Assembly (NCBI GenBank): GCA_944389815.1
Contig: CALXNS010000087.1
Coordinates: forward strand, 1-64,000
Length of the DNA: 64,000 nt
Reading direction: 5' to 3'
Origin: an uncultured Victivallis sp.
Lineage (GTDB): Bacteria > Verrucomicrobiota > Lentisphaeria > Victivallales > Victivallaceae
The notes under the pieces are model-generated. The model made no database searches. It had not been told where the DNA came from and saw only the letters and a program-made list of their open reading frames with translations. The translations under genes were made by a program, and so were the position numbers. This document shows positions 32,640 to 42,021 of the stretch, one piece after another (positions within the stretch are counted from its first letter, which is position 1; each line of letters starts with the position of its first letter).

Positions 32640-34024
32640 ACGGGACGATGAACATTCCGGCCGGATTGTTTACCGGTGCAGAACTGGCCGCCGCGACCGG
32701 CGGACGCTGGCTCGGCGGCACGGCGGTGGAGCGTGTGACGGGCGTCTGCACGGATACACGGCAGGACGGAAGCGGAAAACTTTTTCTCGCACTGACGGGG
32801 GAGCGGTTTGACGCGCACGATTTTCTGGCGGATGCCGTCGCATCCGGCTGTGCCGCGCTCTGTGTGGCGGAGAGCGCCCGCGGGAAGGTGCCGGCGGATT
32901 GTCCCGTGCCGGTATTGCTGACGAAGGATACGCTTCATGCCTATCAGGCGCTGGGGCGGTTTCACCGGCGGCGGTTTCCGGAACTGCGGCTGGCTGCGGT
33001 GACCGGCAGTGTCGGAAAAACCAGCGTCAAGGAGATGCTGCGGGCGATTTTTGCTGAAGCGTGCGGCGGAGACGAGGAGATGGTTCTTTCCACGTCCGGG
33101 AACACCAACAATCAGATCGGCGTGCCGCAGAATTTGCTGCGGCTGACGGCGGCGCACCGTTTCGCCGTCATCGAAATGGGTACCAACCACCATGGGGAAA
33201 TCGAACCGTTGAGCCGTTGTGCGGAGCCTTCGGCGGCGATCGTCAATTCCATCGCCCCCTGTCATCTGGAATTTCTGGGGGATCTGGCCGGCGTTGCCCG
33301 GGAGAAATCGCACATTTTCGATGCGCTTTCCGCAACGGGAACGGCGGTGATTCCGGCGGAGTGTCCGGCGCATGATGTTCTGGAAGCGGCCACGAAGAAA
33401 TTCCGGTGCCTCCAGTTCGGGCGGGATGTCCGTGCGGAATACCGGGGCGGCGCACTGGATGGAAGTAGTTTTACACTGTATTTTCCCGATGGAAAGAATT
33501 TTACGATTCACTGGGCATTGACCGGGAGCCATCAGGCGTGCAACGCTTCCGCCGCGGCGGCGGCGGCGCTGGCACTCGGGATCTCCCCGGAGCTGATCGC
33601 CGCGGGGTTGACCCGGACGAAACTGCCCGGCATGCGTATGAAAATTACCGAGATCGCCGGTGTCTGTTACGTCAACGACGCCTACAATGCCAATCCCGGC
33701 AGTATGCGTGCCGGATTTGAGTGGCTGGCGGAATTCGCGGATCCGGCGCGGCTGATATTGCTCCTGGGAGAGATGCGGGAACTCGGTGAAAGTTCGCGAC
33801 GGGAACATGATTCCATCGTCGCAACTGCGCGGCGGCTTTTCCCGGGAGCGAAGATCATCACCGTCGGAAAGGAGTTCGCCGGACTGGATGCCGATGCGCA
33901 TCTGGAAAATTCTCCGGCGGCGGCGGAGGTGCTTGGCCGGCTGGTTCGGTCCGGAACGCTGGTGTTCGCCAAGGGGTCGCGCGGCATCCGGCTGGAAGAG
34001 GCGCTTCCGGAGGCCGCGCGTTGA
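32636..34024 (+). CDS. murF: UDP-N-acetylmuramoyl-tripeptide--D-alanyl-D-alanine ligase
   Basis: 462 residues, normal for MurF. N-terminal domain with VTGVCTDTRQDGSGKLFLAL, P-loop AAVTGSVGKTSVKEML, then STSGNTNNQIGVPQNLL, VIEMGTNHHGEI (the MurF signature), NSIAPCHLEFLG and the Mur C-terminal domain with VNDAYNANPGSMRAGFEWL. It adds D-Ala-D-Ala to the UDP-MurNAc tripeptide. It starts inside the lipoprotein stop (ATGA overlap); an ATG four codons in is an alternative. It precedes murE, the reverse of the common murE-murF order. Confidence 0.95.
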   Translation: MNGTMNIPAGLFTGAELAAATGGRWLGGTAVERVTGVCTDTRQDGSGKLFLALTGERFDAHDFLADAVASGCAALCVAESARGKVPADCPVPVLLTKDTLHAYQALGRFHRRRFPELRLAAVTGSVGKTSVKEMLRAIFAEACGGDEEMVLSTSGNTNNQIGVPQNLLRLTAAHRFAVIEMGTNHHGEIEPLSRCAEPSAAIVNSIAPCHLEFLGDLAGVAREKSHIFDALSATGTAVIPAECPAHDVLEAATKKFRCLQFGRDVRAEYRGGALDGSSFTLYFPDGKNFTIHWALTGSHQACNASAAAAAALALGISPELIAAGLTRTKLPGMRMKITEIAGVCYVNDAYNANPGSMRAGFEWLAEFADPARLILLLGEMRELGESSRREHDSIVATARRLFPGAKIITVGKEFAGLDADAHLENSPAAAEVLGRLVRSGTLVFAKGSRGIRLEEALPEAAR

Positions 34025-34136
34025 AGAAGATGAGGATGTCACTTCCGCGATGCATGAAACGTTGTGGCGGAAAAAATTTGAATTCGAAGAGACGGCGGAC
34101 TGCCGCCGGTCCCGGAAACGGGGGAGGAAACGGGAA

Positions 34137-35588
34137 ATGATTCGTTCATTTGAAGAGGCGCTGGGGCCGGTTTTCGTGGCACGGCATGGCTTGGATGGTT
34201 ACGCACCGGGGCGGATTCTCAATGATTCGCGCAAAATTCTGCCGGGCGATATATTCATTGCGATTCCCGGAAGCCGGATGGATGGACACGATTTCATTCC
34301 CGCCGCGATCCGCGCCGGAGCGCAGTGCGTGATTCACGAGAAGGATCTGGATGAATATCTGCCGAAAACCACTTACATACAGGTCTCCGATGCGCATCGG
34401 GCCTACGCGCGCTGCTGCCGGGAGTTCTGCGGTCGTCCCGACGAGGTGGTGAAACTTTTCGGCGTAACCGGAACCAACGGGAAGACCACGACGGCGTTTC
34501 TGCTCGAACATCTGCTGCGTGCGGGGGGGGTGCCGTGCGGTCTGGTTTCGTCCGTGGAGTATCGGGACGGGAAAATCGTCCGGCCGTCGACGCACACGAC
34601 GCCGGAGTCGGGGGTTCTCTTCCCGCTGCTTGCGGAAATGCGCCGGAACGGATTGAAGGCGGCGGCGCTGGAAATTTCCAGTCATGCGCTCGATCAGGGG
34701 CGTTCTGCGGGGGCGTGGTTCCGGGTGGCGATCTTCACCAATCTGACCGGTGATCATCTCGATTATCACGGCGACATGGAACATTATTATCAGGCGAAGA
34801 AGCGCCTGTTCACCGAACAACTCCATCCCGACGGCTGCGCGGTCATCAACATCGACGATCCCTACGGTCGGCGGCTGGCTTCCGAACTGACGGATCGGCG
34901 GATCATCACTTTCGGGACGGATGAATCGGCGGAGTGGGTCATTCAGGAGCAGACGTTGACGGAAAACGCCTCCAGTTTCCGTCTGGCCGGAAGGGAGCGC
35001 GCCTTCGATATCGGCAGCAATCTGATCGGCGAACACAACATACACAATCTTGCCGGGGCGCTTCTGGCGGTGCTGGATTTCGGCCTGACTCCGGAAGCGA
35101 TCGACAATGCGCTTGCCGAACCAATCCGGATTCCGGGGCGGCTGGAGGCGTTCAAACTCTCGACCGGGGCGACGGCGTATGTCGATTACGCCCACACGGA
35201 CGATGCGCTTGAGCACGTGTTGTCGCTCTTGCGGAAGATTTCCCGCGGCCGTGTGATCGTCGTCTTCGGCGCGGGCGGCGACCGCGACCGGAGCAAACGG
35301 CCCCGCATGGGAAGAGCGGCGGCGCATCATGCCGATCTGGCGATCGTGACCAGCGACAATCCGCGCAGTGAAAATCCGCAGACCATCATCAACGAGATCG
35401 TCGCCGGGATGCCGCCGAAGTTCGACTACGAAATCGAACCCGACCGCAAGAAGGCGATTCAGCGTGCGGTATTCCTTTCACGTCCCGACGATCTCATATT
35501 GATCGCGGGCAAGGGCCACGAAACGTATCAGGAAATCGCCGGCGTGCGGAGCCATTTCGACGACCGCGAGATCGTCAGGGAACTTTGA
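34137..35588 (+). CDS. murE: UDP-MurNAc-tripeptide synthetase (meso-DAP-adding)
   Basis: 483 residues from the ATG at 34137. The 112-bp gap after murF holds no convincing gene. DSRKILPGDIFIAIPG, the P-loop GVTGTNGKTTTAFLLEHLL, EISSHALDQGR, NLTGDHLDYHGDM and YVDYAHTDDAL are the Mur ligase landmarks. The specificity motif is TSDNPRSENP: DNPR selects meso-diaminopimelate, so the wall is of the DAP type expected for a Gram-negative. The end overlaps the convergent MlaA-fusion gene by 14 bp. Confidence 0.95.
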   Translation: MIRSFEEALGPVFVARHGLDGYAPGRILNDSRKILPGDIFIAIPGSRMDGHDFIPAAIRAGAQCVIHEKDLDEYLPKTTYIQVSDAHRAYARCCREFCGRPDEVVKLFGVTGTNGKTTTAFLLEHLLRAGGVPCGLVSSVEYRDGKIVRPSTHTTPESGVLFPLLAEMRRNGLKAAALEISSHALDQGRSAGAWFRVAIFTNLTGDHLDYHGDMEHYYQAKKRLFTEQLHPDGCAVINIDDPYGRRLASELTDRRIITFGTDESAEWVIQEQTLTENASSFRLAGRERAFDIGSNLIGEHNIHNLAGALLAVLDFGLTPEAIDNALAEPIRIPGRLEAFKLSTGATAYVDYAHTDDALEHVLSLLRKISRGRVIVVFGAGGDRDRSKRPRMGRAAAHHADLAIVTSDNPRSENPQTIINEIVAGMPPKFDYEIEPDRKKAIQRAVFLSRPDDLILIAGKGHETYQEIAGVRSHFDDREIVREL

Positions 35589-37953
35589 TCGCGTCGAGAA
35601 TTTCCTGCTGAACTGTCGTCACGTAGAGGTTGCCGAGGTGGCCGCCGTGATCGAACCAGGTCAGGCGGCTGCCCATTGTCCGGTCGAGGAATTGGCGGTC
35701 TTCTTCCGTCAGCAGCAGATCGTCGTAATTGTGGAGAATCCGGACGTTCGGGTTGCGGTGCAATGATTCTTCCATCGAACGCAATCCGGAGAGGCGGTAG
35801 AGTTCGGCGAGATCGAGTTCGGGATATTCGGTGGGCGCGAGAATTTTCTCGGCGTATTCCTTGTAACTGATCTGATCAATCTCCAGATAAAGCCGGTTGC
35901 GGTCTCCCCATTTGTAAGGGGTTTTGAGAGATTCGAGCGGCCGGTTCCGATGCGCGGTGAGGAGGAGGCTCCGCAACGGCATCCGGAAATAGAGCGCCGC
36001 CAGATAATCGGCCTGTTCCGCAGTGATCGGCGCGCGGTAATCGAATGCTGCGCCCTCTTTCGCCTCCGGATCGTACGGCGGATATTGGCGGGCCATGGCG
36101 AGGAACGCCTTTCCGGCGGCGTCGGTGAGTTTTTCGAGAGCCTGTTCCTGATTCCAGGCGGCGCTGCCGGCGGTCAACGCATCGGCGATCTCCAGCGCGT
36201 TGCCGAGTTCAACCGGAGGATTGATGGCGACGAACCGGCTGATGCCGAGGGTGTTTTCCATTTCCTCAAGTTCGGCGATCTTGAGCGTGTGCACACCGCC
36301 GAGGGAGTAACCGAGAAGAGAGATGTCCCAGTCGGAAATGCCGGTCTCTTCCCGGATGTCCGCCTTGACTGAATGCAGCACCTGACGGATCATTTCGGCA
36401 TCTCCGGGAACGAATCCGGGAAGTCGCCCGCTCGCGGTGTAGAACTGCCAGCTGAAAGTGCTGTCGAGCGCTGCGACGGCGTAACCGTTGCGGTGGGCGA
36501 GTTCCGCGAGCGCGGTCGTGGTCATGCCGAAATAATTTCCGCCGATGCCGGGCAGCAGCACCAGCAGCCGATGGCGGGGCGCGGGCGGAGTGGGAACGTC
36601 CGGATTGCCATCCTCGCCGCCTGACGTGACGGGTTCGTCGTCCGCATCCTCTTTTTCCGCAGCGGCCCAGAAGCCGTAACGGATCGGTTCGGCGTCTTCG
36701 CCGAACGGATAAATTTTGCGGTCATCGCACTGTTTGCTGAAGTCGGAGTTGAAGACCGACAACCGGAAATACCACGGGTCGTCGTTGTTTTCCGCCTGAA
36801 ACATTACGACACGCAACGTGTCGAGAATTGCGCTCTCCCCCCGGTACCCCGGAATCGTCCGCCAGTTTGCCGTAAGTTCCGCCGGTTTGTCGGCGGCTGT
36901 TTCCATGGGGGCGGGATTTTCCGTTTCCTGTTCCTGCGGCATGGCGGCGGCGACGGTGACGGTTTCATTTCCAGATGTGGTGTTTGAAGGAACAACTTCC
37001 TCTGTGGAAGTAATTTGAATTTCCATTTCTTCTGCATTCTGCGCATCCTGCGCTTCCTGCTCCTCCGCCGCAATTTGAACTTGTTCCGCCATGTCCTGCG
37101 CCTCCGGAGCATCTGGTGCATCCTCCGCGATTTGAACTTGTTCATCGGTCGGAAGCGGTTCTGCTTCAACGTTCGGTGTTTTTTCCTGTGCTTTTCGGGC
37201 GGCGGCCGCGGCGTTTTTCGCATGCCAGAAATATTGCTGGAGCAGGAGCTCGCGGCGCAGCACCATGAGTTCACGATAGGATTTGTAGGGATCCGCGCTG
37301 CCCTGGACCACCGGTGTGTAGGCGCGGTGCGCGACGACCATGCGGTTGAGCGCGGTGGCGTATCCCGCGAACGGGATGTAGGTTTTGAGGTCGAAGGCGA
37401 TGTCGAAGATGCTGCCGACCGAGTCGCGGACGTTGACCGACGACATCAAAGGCAGCATGAAGGTGCACCCCGGTCCGATGCCCCATGCGGCGAAGGTCTG
37501 CCCGAAATCCGAATCCGTCGAATAAATGTCGAACCAGGCTCCTGCCGGATCGAACAATCCGGCAATGCCGATGGTGGTATTGATGAGGAAACGCATGGTT
37601 TCATCTCCGGCGCCCTCCCATTCGGCGCGGGCCAGGCAGCTGAACGCCCGGGCGGGAAATTCGAGATTGACGCAGAGATTGTCGAATTTTTCAATTGCGG
37701 GCCGCGGCAGGATCGACGTGTAAACTCTGCCGAGCGGATCGACGAAGTAATTCATCACGAAATCCGTGCAGGCGAACATCGAACGGTTGAAGCCTTCGAT
37801 GGGATCATCTCCGGCGAGGGTGTTCTCCAGTTCGGATGCCGTCCACGGGGTGCCGTGCGGTTCGGGATCGGGATCGGTCACGGCGCAGCCGCAGGCAAGA
37901 AACAGGAAAAGAACGGGAAGCACCAGCCATGTAACAATGTTTTTCGCCGCCAT
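35575..37953 (-). CDS. MlaA/VacJ lipoprotein fused to an alpha/beta hydrolase
   Basis: 792 residues; GGAGG 7 bases before the ATG. A lipoprotein-type signal (cysteines 21 and 23 after VLPVLFLFLA) leads into an MlaA/VacJ domain (about residues 48-265): DPIEGFNRSMFACTDFVMN, then LINTTIGIAGLFDPAG, DFGQTFAAWGIGPG and FMLPLMSSVNVRDSVG. A Gln/Glu/Ala-rich linker (about 280-400) follows. The C-terminal part is an alpha/beta hydrolase: RLLVLLPGIGGNYFGMTTT for the oxyanion region, nucleophile elbow GYSLGG with Ser550, and WFDHGGHLGNL with His769/His772 near the end. MlaA removes phospholipids from the outer leaflet of the outer membrane, so a fused lipase/esterase could degrade or remodel them. The enzyme activity is inferred from the triad only. 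Confidence 0.82.
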   Translation of the reverse strand: MAAKNIVTWLVLPVLFLFLACGCAVTDPDPEPHGTPWTASELENTLAGDDPIEGFNRSMFACTDFVMNYFVDPLGRVYTSILPRPAIEKFDNLCVNLEFPARAFSCLARAEWEGAGDETMRFLINTTIGIAGLFDPAGAWFDIYSTDSDFGQTFAAWGIGPGCTFMLPLMSSVNVRDSVGSIFDIAFDLKTYIPFAGYATALNRMVVAHRAYTPVVQGSADPYKSYRELMVLRRELLLQQYFWHAKNAAAAARKAQEKTPNVEAEPLPTDEQVQIAEDAPDAPEAQDMAEQVQIAAEEQEAQDAQNAEEMEIQITSTEEVVPSNTTSGNETVTVAAAMPQEQETENPAPMETAADKPAELTANWRTIPGYRGESAILDTLRVVMFQAENNDDPWYFRLSVFNSDFSKQCDDRKIYPFGEDAEPIRYGFWAAAEKEDADDEPVTSGGEDGNPDVPTPPAPRHRLLVLLPGIGGNYFGMTTTALAELAHRNGYAVAALDSTFSWQFYTASGRLPGFVPGDAEMIRQVLHSVKADIREETGISDWDISLLGYSLGGVHTLKIAELEEMENTLGISRFVAINPPVELGNALEIADALTAGSAAWNQEQALEKLTDAAGKAFLAMARQYPPYDPEAKEGAAFDYRAPITAEQADYLAALYFRMPLRSLLLTAHRNRPLESLKTPYKWGDRNRLYLEIDQISYKEYAEKILAPTEYPELDLAELYRLSGLRSMEESLHRNPNVRILHNYDDLLLTEEDRQFLDRTMGSRLTWFDHGGHLGNLYVTTVQQEILDAIKVP

Positions 37954-38034
37954 TACGCATCCTCCGGGGATGAAATCAATACTGCTGTCTTCTTTCGGAG
38001 AACCGGCCGTTTCCGGTTCCGGGAATATATTTTT

Positions 38035-38063
38035 AATATATCGCCGCGTGAAACAAAGTTCAA
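38035..38063 (-). promoter_or_regulatory. Promoter of the MlaA-hydrolase gene
   Basis: On the minus strand TTGAAC (38063-38058), 17-bp spacer, TATATT (38040-38035), 82 bp before the start. The leader holds a hairpin AACCGG/CCGGTT (38001-38018). Confidence 0.6.
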
Positions 38064-38065
38064 TG

Positions 38066-38093
38066 TTGCAATTGTCGAATGCGGGATTATATT
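38066..38093 (+). promoter_or_regulatory. Promoter of ftsK
   Basis: TTGCAA (38066-38071), 16-bp spacer, TATATT (38088-38093), 53 bp before the start. Its -35 lies 3 bp from the -35 of the divergent promoter. Confidence 0.55.
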
Positions 38094-38145
38094 ACCGTCC
38101 GGACAGAATTTTTTCAACAGGCGGCGAGGTATTTCGGTATTCTCT

Positions 38146-40704
38146 ATGGAAAAGAAACAGGACGCGCAACGGAATGAATCGTTTTCCGGGTTCCGGGTGC
38201 GTTATATATTCTACATAGCGGCGGCGCTTCTGGTGCTGCTTGCGGTGTTTTCGTATTCACCGGCGGACGCCGCGGCGATTTCCGGGGGGGTGGATGCGCC
38301 TCCTGCGAACTGGATCGGTCATCTCGGCGCGTGGGTGGGGTGTTTTCTTTTTTTCTTCTTCGGCCTGGGGGCGTACGTGCTGGTAATGCTGTTGCTGCTG
38401 CGGCTGTTCCGGATTTTTCTTGCGGGCAACACGCGACCGCTGCTCTGCCTGACCGGTGAGTGCATGTTTCTTTTCGGGGCACTGCTGCTGCTGGCACTTT
38501 CGCCGCATCCGTTTGTCGGGGTTACCGAGGAGCTCGGCATCGGCCGGGCGGCGTTGCCGGAACTCGCGCTGTCCGGCGGAGTGATCGGTCAGGTGCTGGC
38601 GGCGCCCGCCGTGGAGTCGCTCAGTTTGCCTGAGGGCGTGTTGCGTCAGCTGATCGGCGCGGTCGGGACTTTGATCTTCGCCTGGGCGTTGCTGTTGGGC
38701 GGTGCATTGATGATCTATTTTGCCGACTGGCATGGGCTGATTCGTCGCCATCTGGTAACGGCGGAGGGGGCGGCGGAACGTCTCCCCGGTCGGAACAGTG
38801 CGGAGGCGGCGGAGGCTGCGGAGGAGATCGAAGAGAAGCGGCCCGTGGTCGCCTCCCGTTCGAGTGAGGATTCTGACGAGGCGGAGCAGGAAAGTGATTC
38901 CGCTGAAAAGAAAAGTTCGCCGTTTGACATGCTCCGCAAACTGCGCGACAGCGCGGAAAATGTCATGAAGCGACAGTCGTCCGCCGCGGAAGAAGAGGCC
39001 GCCTCCACCGCAGAGAATCCTCCGGAAACGTCGATGCCGTCGAGCAGTCGTCCCGCCGCGGCTCCGGCAGAAAACATCCCCGCTCCGGCGCCGGCCGCCG
39101 CCGCTTCGACATCATCGGGTTCGCGTGGGACGGAGGTCTCCAGCCGTGTGACCGAACGTGGTGAAAAAGCGACCGCCGGCGGAAGCGGAGCGGAATACGT
39201 ACTGCCGCCGATTTCGATGCTGAGCAAAGGTTCGGATACCGCCGGCGAGGATCCCGAGGCGATCGTGCGGGCCCGGGAAATTCTGCAGCGGACGCTGGAC
39301 AGTTTCAAGGTGCCGGGGACGGTTTCCGGATACATTTCCGGTCCGCGGATCACCCGGTATGAGATTTCGCTGGCCGAAGGGGTCAGCGTCAAGAAGGTGG
39401 AGGCGATCTCCGACAACATTGCGATGAATCTTTCCGCCAAAAGCGTGCGCGTGCTCGCGCCGATTCCCGGTCGGAACGTGGTTGGCGTGGAAGTTCCGAA
39501 TACTCATGCCGAGGCGGTTTTCATGCATTCGGTCATGGACTCCGAAGAATGGCGCCGCTGCAAGGCCGGAATTCCGATCGTGCTCGGGAAGGATGTCGCC
39601 GGAAAACCGGTGGTGCTCGACCTGGCCAAGGCGCCGCATCTGTTGATCGCCGGAGCGACCGGTTCCGGTAAGTCGGTCTGCATGAATACGTTGATTACCA
39701 GTTTGCTTTTTCACTTCAGTCCGGACGATCTGCGGTTGATCATGGTCGACCCGAAGGTGGTTGAATTCGAGGATTACAAACGTCTTCCGCATCTGATTAC
39801 ACCGGTCATCAACGAGTCGCGCAAGGTGCCGATCGCGCTGCGCTGGGCGGTGACCGAGATGGAGAATCGTTACAAGATCCTGGCCCGGGCCGGGGTGAAG
39901 AAGCTTGCCGAATACAACAGCCGCCCGATTCCGGAGGAACCGGTGCTCGATGACGACGGCTTGCCGCTTCCGGAGAAGATGCCGATCTTGATCGTGATCA
40001 TCGACGAGCTGGCCGAATTGATGATGTCCGACGCGCGCAAGGATTCGGAAACCTACATTGCGCGGATCGCTCAGCTCGGCCGCGCCGCAGGAGTGCACGT
40101 GGTGGTGGCGACGCAGCGGCCGTCGACGCAGATCGTCACGGGCGTGATCAAGGCGAATCTGCCGACGCGCATCGCGTTCCGGGTTGGCCAGATGGTCGAC
40201 AGCCGGGTGATTCTCGACGCGAACGGAGCGGAAAAACTGCTTGGCATGGGCGATATGCTCTACATGGCGCCGGGCGGAATGGATCTCGAACGGGTTCAGG
40301 GGGCGCTGGTGGCGGATGCCGACATCAAGAACATCGTCAAATTTGTTTCCGATCAGCGTCCGCAGAGCTTCAACAGTCAGGTCGTTGCCGAGGAAGAGGC
40401 TGCCGGCGAGGAGATCGACGAGAACATGCTTGACGCCGACGATGAAGATTATCAGGACATCGCGCCTTACATCAAAAAATTTCTGCGTCCCGGTGACGAC
40501 GACAACGTTCGGCGGGCGCTCGAAGTGGTGCTGCTGGACCGGAAGGCCAGCACAAGTTACATTCAGCGGCGGTTGAAGATCGGTTACAACCGGGCCGCCG
40601 AAATCATCGATCTCTTTGAGGAGCGCGGCATTGTCGGTCCGCCGTCCGGCAGCGGCAACAAGCGCGAAATTCTGGTGTGGGACGATGCCGAATTCAGTTC
40701 TTGA
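38146..40704 (+). CDS. ftsK: DNA translocase FtsK/SpoIIIE
   Basis: 852 residues from the ATG at 38146; upstream in-frame sequence lies before the promoter and was left out. Four transmembrane helices occupy about residues 20-190, followed by an acidic/Ala-Ser-Pro linker (about 205-345). The motor domain then has VEVPNTHAEAVFMHSVM, Walker A AGATGSGKSVCMN (about 502-514), Walker B-type LIVIIDELAELMM and VHVVVATQRPSTQIVTGVIK. The C-terminal winged-helix gamma domain reads STSYIQRRLKIGYNRAAEII. It pumps chromosome ends through the closing septum toward dif. Ribosome-binding bases are weak and distant (GGCGAGG). Confidence 0.95.
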   Translation: MEKKQDAQRNESFSGFRVRYIFYIAAALLVLLAVFSYSPADAAAISGGVDAPPANWIGHLGAWVGCFLFFFFGLGAYVLVMLLLLRLFRIFLAGNTRPLLCLTGECMFLFGALLLLALSPHPFVGVTEELGIGRAALPELALSGGVIGQVLAAPAVESLSLPEGVLRQLIGAVGTLIFAWALLLGGALMIYFADWHGLIRRHLVTAEGAAERLPGRNSAEAAEAAEEIEEKRPVVASRSSEDSDEAEQESDSAEKKSSPFDMLRKLRDSAENVMKRQSSAAEEEAASTAENPPETSMPSSSRPAAAPAENIPAPAPAAAASTSSGSRGTEVSSRVTERGEKATAGGSGAEYVLPPISMLSKGSDTAGEDPEAIVRAREILQRTLDSFKVPGTVSGYISGPRITRYEISLAEGVSVKKVEAISDNIAMNLSAKSVRVLAPIPGRNVVGVEVPNTHAEAVFMHSVMDSEEWRRCKAGIPIVLGKDVAGKPVVLDLAKAPHLLIAGATGSGKSVCMNTLITSLLFHFSPDDLRLIMVDPKVVEFEDYKRLPHLITPVINESRKVPIALRWAVTEMENRYKILARAGVKKLAEYNSRPIPEEPVLDDDGLPLPEKMPILIVIIDELAELMMSDARKDSETYIARIAQLGRAAGVHVVVATQRPSTQIVTGVIKANLPTRIAFRVGQMVDSRVILDANGAEKLLGMGDMLYMAPGGMDLERVQGALVADADIKNIVKFVSDQRPQSFNSQVVAEEEAAGEEIDENMLDADDEDYQDIAPYIKKFLRPGDDDNVRRALEVVLLDRKASTSYIQRRLKIGYNRAAEIIDLFEERGIVGPPSGSGNKREILVWDDAEFSS

Positions 40705-40729
40705 AGTGAAAACAACGGGATGAAACAAG

Positions 40730-41404
40730 ATGGATCAGGATCAGGAAAAAGAAACCCTTCCGCTGTTCGGAGGACGTGAGACGCCGGAGAACGAGGCTTC
40801 CTCCGGGGACGGTTCCGCGCCGGCGTCCGAATCCGGTTCTTCCGTGCCGAAGCCGGTTGCGGAGGAGCGTCCGCGGCTGCGCATTCAGGTCAATGACGTG
40901 GGCGAGGCGCTTTCGTTCGGAGAATATCTCCGTCGTCTGCGCGAGGAAAATCATCTGACGATCGCCCAGATCGCCGACGAAACCAAAATCCGCGAAACCT
41001 ATCTTGAGGCGTTGGAAAATGAAGATTATTCCACTCTGCCTCCGACCGCGTATGTGCTTGGCTACGTGCGCAAGCTTTGTACCATGTACGGCGTCTCCGC
41101 CGACCGTGCGGACGCCATCACCGCCGGACTGCGCGAACAGCTCGAGTACGAATTGCCCGAAGACATCACCAAAACCGTGATCGACCATGAAATCAGCGAA
41201 GAGAGCGAACGCAAACTGCGGCAGCTGGTCGTGCTGTTCACCGCCGCCGGGGTGCTGATCGTGGTGGTGCTGATCGCGGCGGGAATTCTGCTGCTCGCGT
41301 CGCTGCACGGTTCCGGGGAGGGTTCGGAGACGGAGTTCAACGCTGAGGCGCTGCTGCGGATTTCTCCGGCAATCGAGCTTAATATGACGGAATTGAAGCC
41401 GTGA
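40730..41404 (+). CDS. RodZ-like membrane helix-turn-helix protein
   Basis: 224 residues. A disordered, acidic N-terminus (about 1-60) precedes a RodZ-type HTH: SFGEYLRRLREENHLTIAQI, then ETKIRETYLEALENEDYSTL and PTAYVLGYVRKLCTMYGV. One transmembrane helix (about 165-190, VLFTAAGVLIVVVLIAAGILLL) is followed by a short outer tail. RodZ connects the MreB cytoskeleton to the membrane and shapes rods; the periplasmic beta domain is missing here, as in short homologues. It follows ftsK by 25 bp and is probably in the same operon. Confidence 0.82.
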   Translation: MDQDQEKETLPLFGGRETPENEASSGDGSAPASESGSSVPKPVAEERPRLRIQVNDVGEALSFGEYLRRLREENHLTIAQIADETKIRETYLEALENEDYSTLPPTAYVLGYVRKLCTMYGVSADRADAITAGLREQLEYELPEDITKTVIDHEISEESERKLRQLVVLFTAAGVLIVVVLIAAGILLLASLHGSGEGSETEFNAEALLRISPAIELNMTELKP

Positions 41405-41451
41405 AAAAGCGGAAAACTGGAAAAAAATAAAACTGGTGTTATAGTAATATC

Positions 41452-41922
41452 ATGAAGATTTTATTGATCAACGGTCCGAATCTGCAGCTCCTCGGAGTGC
41501 GTGAGCCCGGTATTTACGGGGCGGAAACGCTGCCCGGAATCGTCGGGCGGCTGCGGAATGTCGCGGCGGAACTCGGAATTGAACTGGTCGATCGTCAGTC
41601 CAATCACGAGGGGGATATGGTCGACTGGATCGGGAGTGCCCGGGCGGAAGGATTTGACGGAATCGTCATCAATCCGGCGGCTTATACGCATACGTCGGTG
41701 GCGCTGCGTGATGCGCTTGCGGCGGTGCGTCTTCCGGCGGTTGAGGTGCATTTGAGCAATGTGCAGGCCCGTGAGGAGTTCCGGCACCGTTCGCTGACCG
41801 CGCCGATGTGCGTCGGGGTGATCGCCGGCTTCGGGAGCGGTTCCTACGAATGGGCGTTGCGGGCGCTGGTCGGTCATCTGCGTGGACCGGCGGCGGTATC
41901 CGGGGCGAAAAAGGAAGATTGA
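41452..41922 (+). CDS. aroQ: 3-dehydroquinate dehydratase, type II
   Basis: 156 residues, the dodecameric type II class. [21 protein letters not shown] carries the N-x-P-N-L-N/Q-L-L-G motif with the catalytic Tyr in GIYG, then [33 protein letters not shown], and [18 protein letters not shown] with the catalytic His in EVHLSN. It dehydrates 3-dehydroquinate in the shikimate pathway. No clear ribosome-binding site precedes the ATG; TTATAG just upstream might be part of a -10. It lies before accB, as in several other phyla. Confidence 0.95.
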   Translation: MKILLINGPNLQLLGVREPGIYGAETLPGIVGRLRNVAAELGIELVDRQSNHEGDMVDWIGSARAEGFDGIVINPAAYTHTSVALRDALAAVRLPAVEVHLSNVQAREEFRHRSLTAPMCVGVIAGFGSGSYEWALRALVGHLRGPAAVSGAKKED

Positions 41923-42021
41923 CGGAAGAAAGAGGATGTCGCGGTACGGAGGCGTTCCGCGTCTTTTGCATGAATAATTGTATTTGTGAGATAACCCAAG
42001 AGCAAAGAGAGTGGCTGGATT

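Noticed and set aside
34030-34140. A 36-codon frame in the murF-murE gap
   Set aside because: Too short, basic low-complexity product, no ribosome-binding site of note; the gap is better explained as untranslated.
32636-35588. Start of a full division/cell wall (dcw) cluster
   Set aside because: Only murF and murE are present, in reversed order; mraY, murD, ftsW, murG and ftsZ are absent.
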